Below, piece by piece: positions 61,901 to 64,000 of a DNA stretch of 64,000 nucleotides. Below the pieces are notes generated by a model, which worked only from the letters and a program-made list of their open reading frames with translations, had not been told where the DNA came from and ran no database searches. Source of the stretch: Alentia gelatinosa. Taxonomy: Eukaryota > Annelida > Polychaeta > Phyllodocida > Polynoidae. Position 1 is the stretch's first letter, and each line of letters starts with the position of its first letter. The DNA is taken from contig OX465579.1 of NCBI GenBank assembly GCA_950022655.1, forward strand, positions 79,371,193-79,435,192. Direction: 5' to 3'. A program made the translations under genes and the position numbers.

Positions 61901-63584
61901 GAGGAGAAAACGGTCACGCTGCAGGAGTCACCCGATCCGCGGTTCTGCCCGGTACGTGCTATACGTCAGATGCTGGTGGCGTCCCCTATGGCCAGCCCCG
62001 AGGACCCGTTCCTCCAGCACGTACACGGAGCAACCGTTACGACCAGGATCCTCACTAAAGAGTGGAAAGGCATTCTGCAAGTTGCACACCAGCCGCCTAC
62101 CTTTACGCTGCATGGCCTTCGCAAGGCCGCAGCTACCCAGGCATACCAGGCCGGTATGCCAGAACTCTCCATCCAAAGGTATGGCGGCTGGAGGTCTAAC
62201 GCCCATAGGACTTACATAACGAACAATGACGCCGACTCAGTCAACCGTGCATTGGTACAGTCCCTACTCAACAAAAACTCTTAATTACTCCCTCCCACCC
62301 TCTCCTTTTAATGGCTCTTTGGCATTTTTATTTACCATATACAATTTACCATGTATTGTATCACGTACAATTAACATTTATATTGTATATCATATTTTCT
62401 TATCATAATTGACCGTTACTCTATTTGTCAATTACCTTTACCTTATTACTCATATTAATATCATATTCATATGTCGTCCAATAAGGTCGGCATAAAATTT
62501 TACCATATAAAATTCAATAAAATTTTATGTTCTCAAGCCCCTGCTTCTCTCCTTTTATCCAGGGTAGGGGTAATGGGTTACCCATGGCCGTTGGTCAGGG
62601 GTGGTCATTGCTCCCCCTGGTGTTCCCCCCTCTCGCGCGACACGAGCGCCCCTCCTGCCCCCTAGCGGCTTTCACACATACTGCGCAGTCACGAGCGCGG
62701 CCACGCCATCGGTCCCGGTCTCACTTCTTCTCCAGCTGTACTGCAGTACACACCTACTCCAGTCTTTCTCGTCCCACCCACCCTCAACCTCACTCCTTTT
62801 TCCTACTCACGTAGGCCCCTTTTTATCCTTTTTTCTACTCACGTAGGCCATTTTTATTTACCATATACAATTTACCATGTATTGTATCACGTACAATTAA
62901 CATTTATATTGTATATCATATTTTCTTATCATAATTGACCGTTACTCTATTTGTCAATTACCTTTACCTTATTACTCATATTAATATCATATTCATATGT
63001 CGTCCAATAAGGTCGGCATAAAATTTTACCATATAAAATTCAATAAAATTTTATGTTCCCAAGCCCCTGCTTCTCTCCTTTTATCCAGGGAAGGGGTAAT
63101 GAGGTGGATCCTCAGGGAAGGCAATGAACCAGCGTCAGTATTTCAAGAAACACTGCAGCTGTATCATCACATCCCACTGTCAATTCAATAGCCAATATAA
63201 TAAATACACTAGAAATGATGGATAGTTTTTCCATATCAATACTAACTAACTTAGGCCTACTTAAGTGGTCATATGGGTACAGAAGAAGTCACAATACCTC
63301 TTCTACCCAGACGACATTTAACAATCTTAATTCCTACGATAATTTCAGAAATGTATGATATATAACGGTATATAACAGTGTTTAACATATAATGTTCTCT
63401 CTGTTTCCGACCATTTGGATTTAATAATTCTCAGAATCGGAAAATAAATTACCTACTGACCTGCATGGGACTACTGTTGGCGGAAAGCGCAGTGAAGCCA
63501 CAAATATCTGAGAAGTAGATTGTGGTCGACTCAAAAGCCTCTGGCACGACGGATTTACCTCGGATGAGCTGGTCCGCCACCGAC
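49126..63584 (-). CDS. Receptor-type guanylate cyclase, gene B (partial: last five exons)
   Basis: Paralogue of gene A in the opposite direction; the upstream exons lie beyond the right edge. Exons in coding order: 63584-63461, 57765-57522, 52370-52272, 50394-50303, 49923-49126. The first four have lengths 124, 244, 99 and 92 nt, identical to gene A exons 17-20, with identical phases. Catalytic residues are present: Asp in FSDICGFT, Glu and Asp in [10 protein letters not shown], Cys in RYCLFGDA, Asn and Arg in NTASRM. The last exon is much longer than in gene A. Introns hold a CACTA-type MITE, a long palindrome and a DIRS-order element. Confidence 0.93.
49924..50302 (-). other. Gene B intron before the last exon
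   Basis: 379 nt with donor GTACGT and acceptor GTTGCAG; nothing else is seen. Confidence 0.7.
50303..50394 (-). CDS. Gene B exon: cyclase domain end
   Basis: 92 nt after CGCAG; codes [20 protein letters not shown], then [10 protein letters not shown]. Donor GTACGT, phase 0. Same length as gene A exon 20. Confidence 0.93.
50395..52271 (-). other. Gene B intron with CACTA-type MITE
   Basis: 1.9 kb; the element at 50841-51713 fills nearly half. Outside it nothing is recognised. Confidence 0.7.
50841..51713. mobile_element. Non-autonomous CACTA-like transposon (873 bp)
   Basis: The ends are exact inverse copies for 18 bp, CACTGCACGAAACTAACC, continuing imperfectly (C/A, then CTTTA). A 3-bp flank GTA is present on both sides (50838-50840 and 51714-51716), as in the CACTA (EnSpm) superfamily. 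Subterminal regions carry repeated GGCGTATA or GTATACGCC-like words on both strands, the kind of array a transposase binds. No transposase ORF is present. Confidence 0.75.
52272..52370 (-). CDS. Gene B exon: cyclase domain
   Basis: 99 nt after CCTTACAG; codes [20 protein letters not shown], then [13 protein letters not shown]. Donor GTATGG. Same length as gene A exon 19. Confidence 0.94.
52371..57521 (-). other. Gene B intron (5.2 kb)
   Basis: Contains a GC-rich segment at about 53935-54240 without a convincing ORF, and the palindrome at 55232-55404. No exon-like or transposon-like coding sequence was recognised in the rest. Confidence 0.6.
55232..55404. repeat. Long near-perfect palindrome, almost no loop
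   Basis: Arms of about 85 bp (GGTATATAGTAATAAGGAGA at the left end, inverse ATTACTGTACC at the right) meet at AGTTCTACGAACT (about 55315-55327). Stretches such as GGAAATATTC/GAATATTTCC and AGTGTGACTGAA/TTCAGTCACACT pair exactly. Confidence 0.8.
57522..57765 (-). CDS. Gene B exon: cyclase catalytic core
   Basis: 244 nt after TTGACAG; codes [20 protein letters not shown], then [18 protein letters not shown]. Donor GTTAGT. Same length as gene A exon 18. Confidence 0.95.
58591..58788 (+). repeat. Split direct repeat A1 (left end)
   Basis: 198 bp starting GGTTACCCATGGCCG, repeated as A2. The left limit is set by where similarity with A2 begins. Confidence 0.9.
58889..59997 (+). pseudogene. Gag-like region of the DIRS-order element, frameshifted
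   Basis: The first part (58889 to about 59170) reads in one frame with a coiled-coil-like [18 protein letters not shown]. The second part (to TGA at 59995-59997) reads two frames away, with RELREAL-like and [20 protein letters not shown] blocks. A Cys/His cluster follows ([10 protein letters not shown], then HVCSFCD, then HSIHAC near 59701-59832), probably a zinc finger as in DIRS-type Gag. An indel near 59100-59200 is needed to join them. Confidence 0.65.
60100..61219 (+). pseudogene. RT remnant and RNase H of the DIRS-order element
   Basis: One frame from about 60100 to about 61310 with a single stop (TAA 60610-60612). [13 protein letters not shown] and [17 protein letters not shown] match the region before the DIRS RT palm. 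The next residues, [13 protein letters not shown], match the RT end and continue past the stop as [19 protein letters not shown]. The palm (about 250 residues, including the catalytic box) is absent. RNase H follows, with the acidic residues of IVDAC, AELEALN, FCDNLGT and ADALSR all present, so RNase H itself looks intact. Confidence 0.8.
61220..62284 (+). CDS. Tyrosine recombinase of the DIRS-order element
   Basis: Uninterrupted 354-codon frame; the true start is uncertain because it overlaps the end of the RNase H frame. The recombinase fold begins near [20 protein letters not shown] (residue 53). Catalytic residues are present: Arg183 in ALRQSEV, Lys near 218-221, His298 and Arg301 in HGLRKAAAT, Trp324 in GGWRS and Tyr332 in RTYITN. 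It would insert a circular DNA form by site-specific recombination. Codon use is GC-rich, unlike the surrounding intron. It should be functional if expressed. Confidence 0.85.
   Translation: MTKRPRSPNSTPSLKLCHVPTQHLFLFYVSHADPALRCLQTRASARQSEARAPRTVANQQSAVATYLAFCRRMGADPQRPTVSFTMAYLEYVADHAPSPATVANHLSHVRSHLRLTGGDVAPTEDFRIRRALEAMRRNKTYQPNVKPPVPLAVIRAVLAALTDSPIHLALRAAILIIYYAALRQSEVAPPTASGYDAARHLSRRDVVVGRRHVTVRVKAAKNMQHVGEEKTVTLQESPDPRFCPVRAIRQMLVASPMASPEDPFLQHVHGATVTTRILTKEWKGILQVAHQPPTFTLHGLRKAAATQAYQAGMPELSIQRYGGWRSNAHRTYITNNDADSVNRALVQSLLNKNS
62323..62575 (+). repeat. Split direct repeat B1
   Basis: 253 bp, AT-rich, ending GGGGTAATG directly before A2. Repeated as B2. Confidence 0.92.
62576..62773 (+). 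repeat. Split direct repeat A2
   Basis: 198 bp copy of A1 with about one difference (TTCCCC against TCCCCC near its base 36). Confidence 0.92.
62774..62848 (+). repeat. Spacer between A2 and B2 with a 15-bp duplication
   Basis: CTACTCACGTAGGCC occurs twice with T-rich sequence between. Unique to the right end of the element. Confidence 0.7.
62849..63101 (+). repeat. Split direct repeat B2 (right end)
   Basis: 253 bp copy of B1 with about two differences. The end of similarity at 63101 sets the right limit of the element. Confidence 0.9.
63461..63584 (-). CDS. Gene B exon: cyclase domain start
   Basis: 124 nt after TTACACACAG; codes [20 protein letters not shown], then [14 protein letters not shown]. 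Donor GTCAGT, phase 0. Same length as gene A exon 17. Confidence 0.94.
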
Positions 63585-64000
63585 CTGTGTGTAAGGCACC
63601 AATACAATACAATTTCTTCTGCAGGAAGCAAGTAGGTTAGAAGGGTCCGTTAGAAAACTAATACATGTTATCAATATGTAAATAGGATTATCTTTTATTT
63701 ACGGAGCATTGGATTTAGTTATAGCTGATTGGGTGGGGAATTCCTTTGATAGCAAAATGTGGAGCGGCGTGGTCACCGCGAACTCTAATCAGGCATGTAC
63801 ATGTATGTAGGTCTCTATTATTTCTGCCGTTTATTTCCTATCCTGGTTCTTTAAATCATCCTAAAACTCAAGTATTCGCTATAATTTTCAAGTGTTTTAA
63901 TCAAGATACATCAAAAGCTATAACGAGAATAAAAGCTTAGCTTAGAATATGATAGAATAATACAAATTCGGAAAATAATAGATTATAGGAAACTCTCACT
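63585..64000 (-). other. Gene B intron, continuing past the right edge
   Basis: The expected upstream exon (coiled-coil helix, MLPK end) is not present in these 416 nt. No repeat is recognised. Confidence 0.6.

Larger units (their letters stand above)
58591..63101 (+). mobile_element. DIRS-order retrotransposon (Ngaro/PAT-like), RT core deleted
   Basis: A 4.5-kb element, antisense to gene B. Split direct repeats are arranged A1 (58591-58788), ORFs, B1 (62323-62575), A2 (62576-62773), B2 (62849-63101). A1 and A2 differ at about 1 of 198 positions and B1 and B2 at about 2 of 253, so the insertion is young. Coding part: gag-like region, a remnant of the RT, RNase H and tyrosine recombinase. B1 abuts A2 exactly, reproducing the joined termini of a circular intermediate. 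No target-site duplication, as expected for recombinase-mediated insertion. Confidence 0.88.
57766..63460 (-). other. Gene B intron carrying the DIRS-order element
   Basis: 5.7 kb, of which 4.5 kb is the element at 58591-63101; without it the intron would be about 1.2 kb. The flanks 57766-58590 and 63102-63460 show nothing else. Confidence 0.8.

Noticed and set aside
61310..62058. Continuation of the RNase H frame through the recombinase
   Set aside because: Domain content stops near 61310. Beyond that the frame is open only because the recombinase gene in another frame is GC-rich.

Overview
The window is nuclear DNA of a bilaterian animal. Coding exons are short, flanked by GT/AG introns of 0.3-8 kb, and embedded in AT-rich sequence full of LINE remnants, small inverted-repeat elements and microsatellites. 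A tyrosine-recombinase retrotransposon with split direct repeats and the overall repeat mix suggest a marine invertebrate, perhaps a lophotrochozoan. That placement is inference only.

Two paralogous receptor-type guanylate cyclase genes lie tail to tail. Gene A (+ strand, 8846-45353) can be read complete from sequence: 21 exons, about 1194 residues, with signal anchor, ligand-binding ectodomain, one transmembrane helix, a kinase-homology pseudokinase, a coiled dimerisation helix, a class III cyclase domain and a short tail. Gene B (- strand, 49126-63584, 5' part beyond the right edge) shows the last five exons. Its four cyclase exons have exactly the same lengths and phases as those of gene A (124, 244, 99, 92 nt), but its last exon codes for a tail of about 250 residues. 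Both should make cGMP at the membrane; all cyclase catalytic residues I can check are present in both.

Left flank (1-8845): a frameshifted 5'-cut LINE with its 3' UTR (1-3180), a candidate minus-strand terminal exon of an unknown gene (5111-5341), a second decayed LINE (about 6225-7264), a hammerhead-like motif (7817-7869) and a hairpin repeat (8065-8211). The introns of gene A hold a decayed minus-strand LINE (19350-21640), several TIR and foldback elements, tRNA-like sequences (35 kb), a tetranucleotide microsatellite and small templated-looking duplications, one of them a 31-bp copy of gene A exon 1.

Right half: the 3.8-kb convergent intergenic region (45354-49125) shows no gene. Inside gene B introns are an 873-bp CACTA-type non-autonomous transposon (50841-51713), a nearly loop-free palindrome (55232-55404) and a young DIRS-order (Ngaro/PAT-like) element (58591-63101) in A1-ORFs-B1-A2-B2 arrangement. 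Its RNase H and tyrosine recombinase look intact, but its reverse transcriptase core has been deleted.
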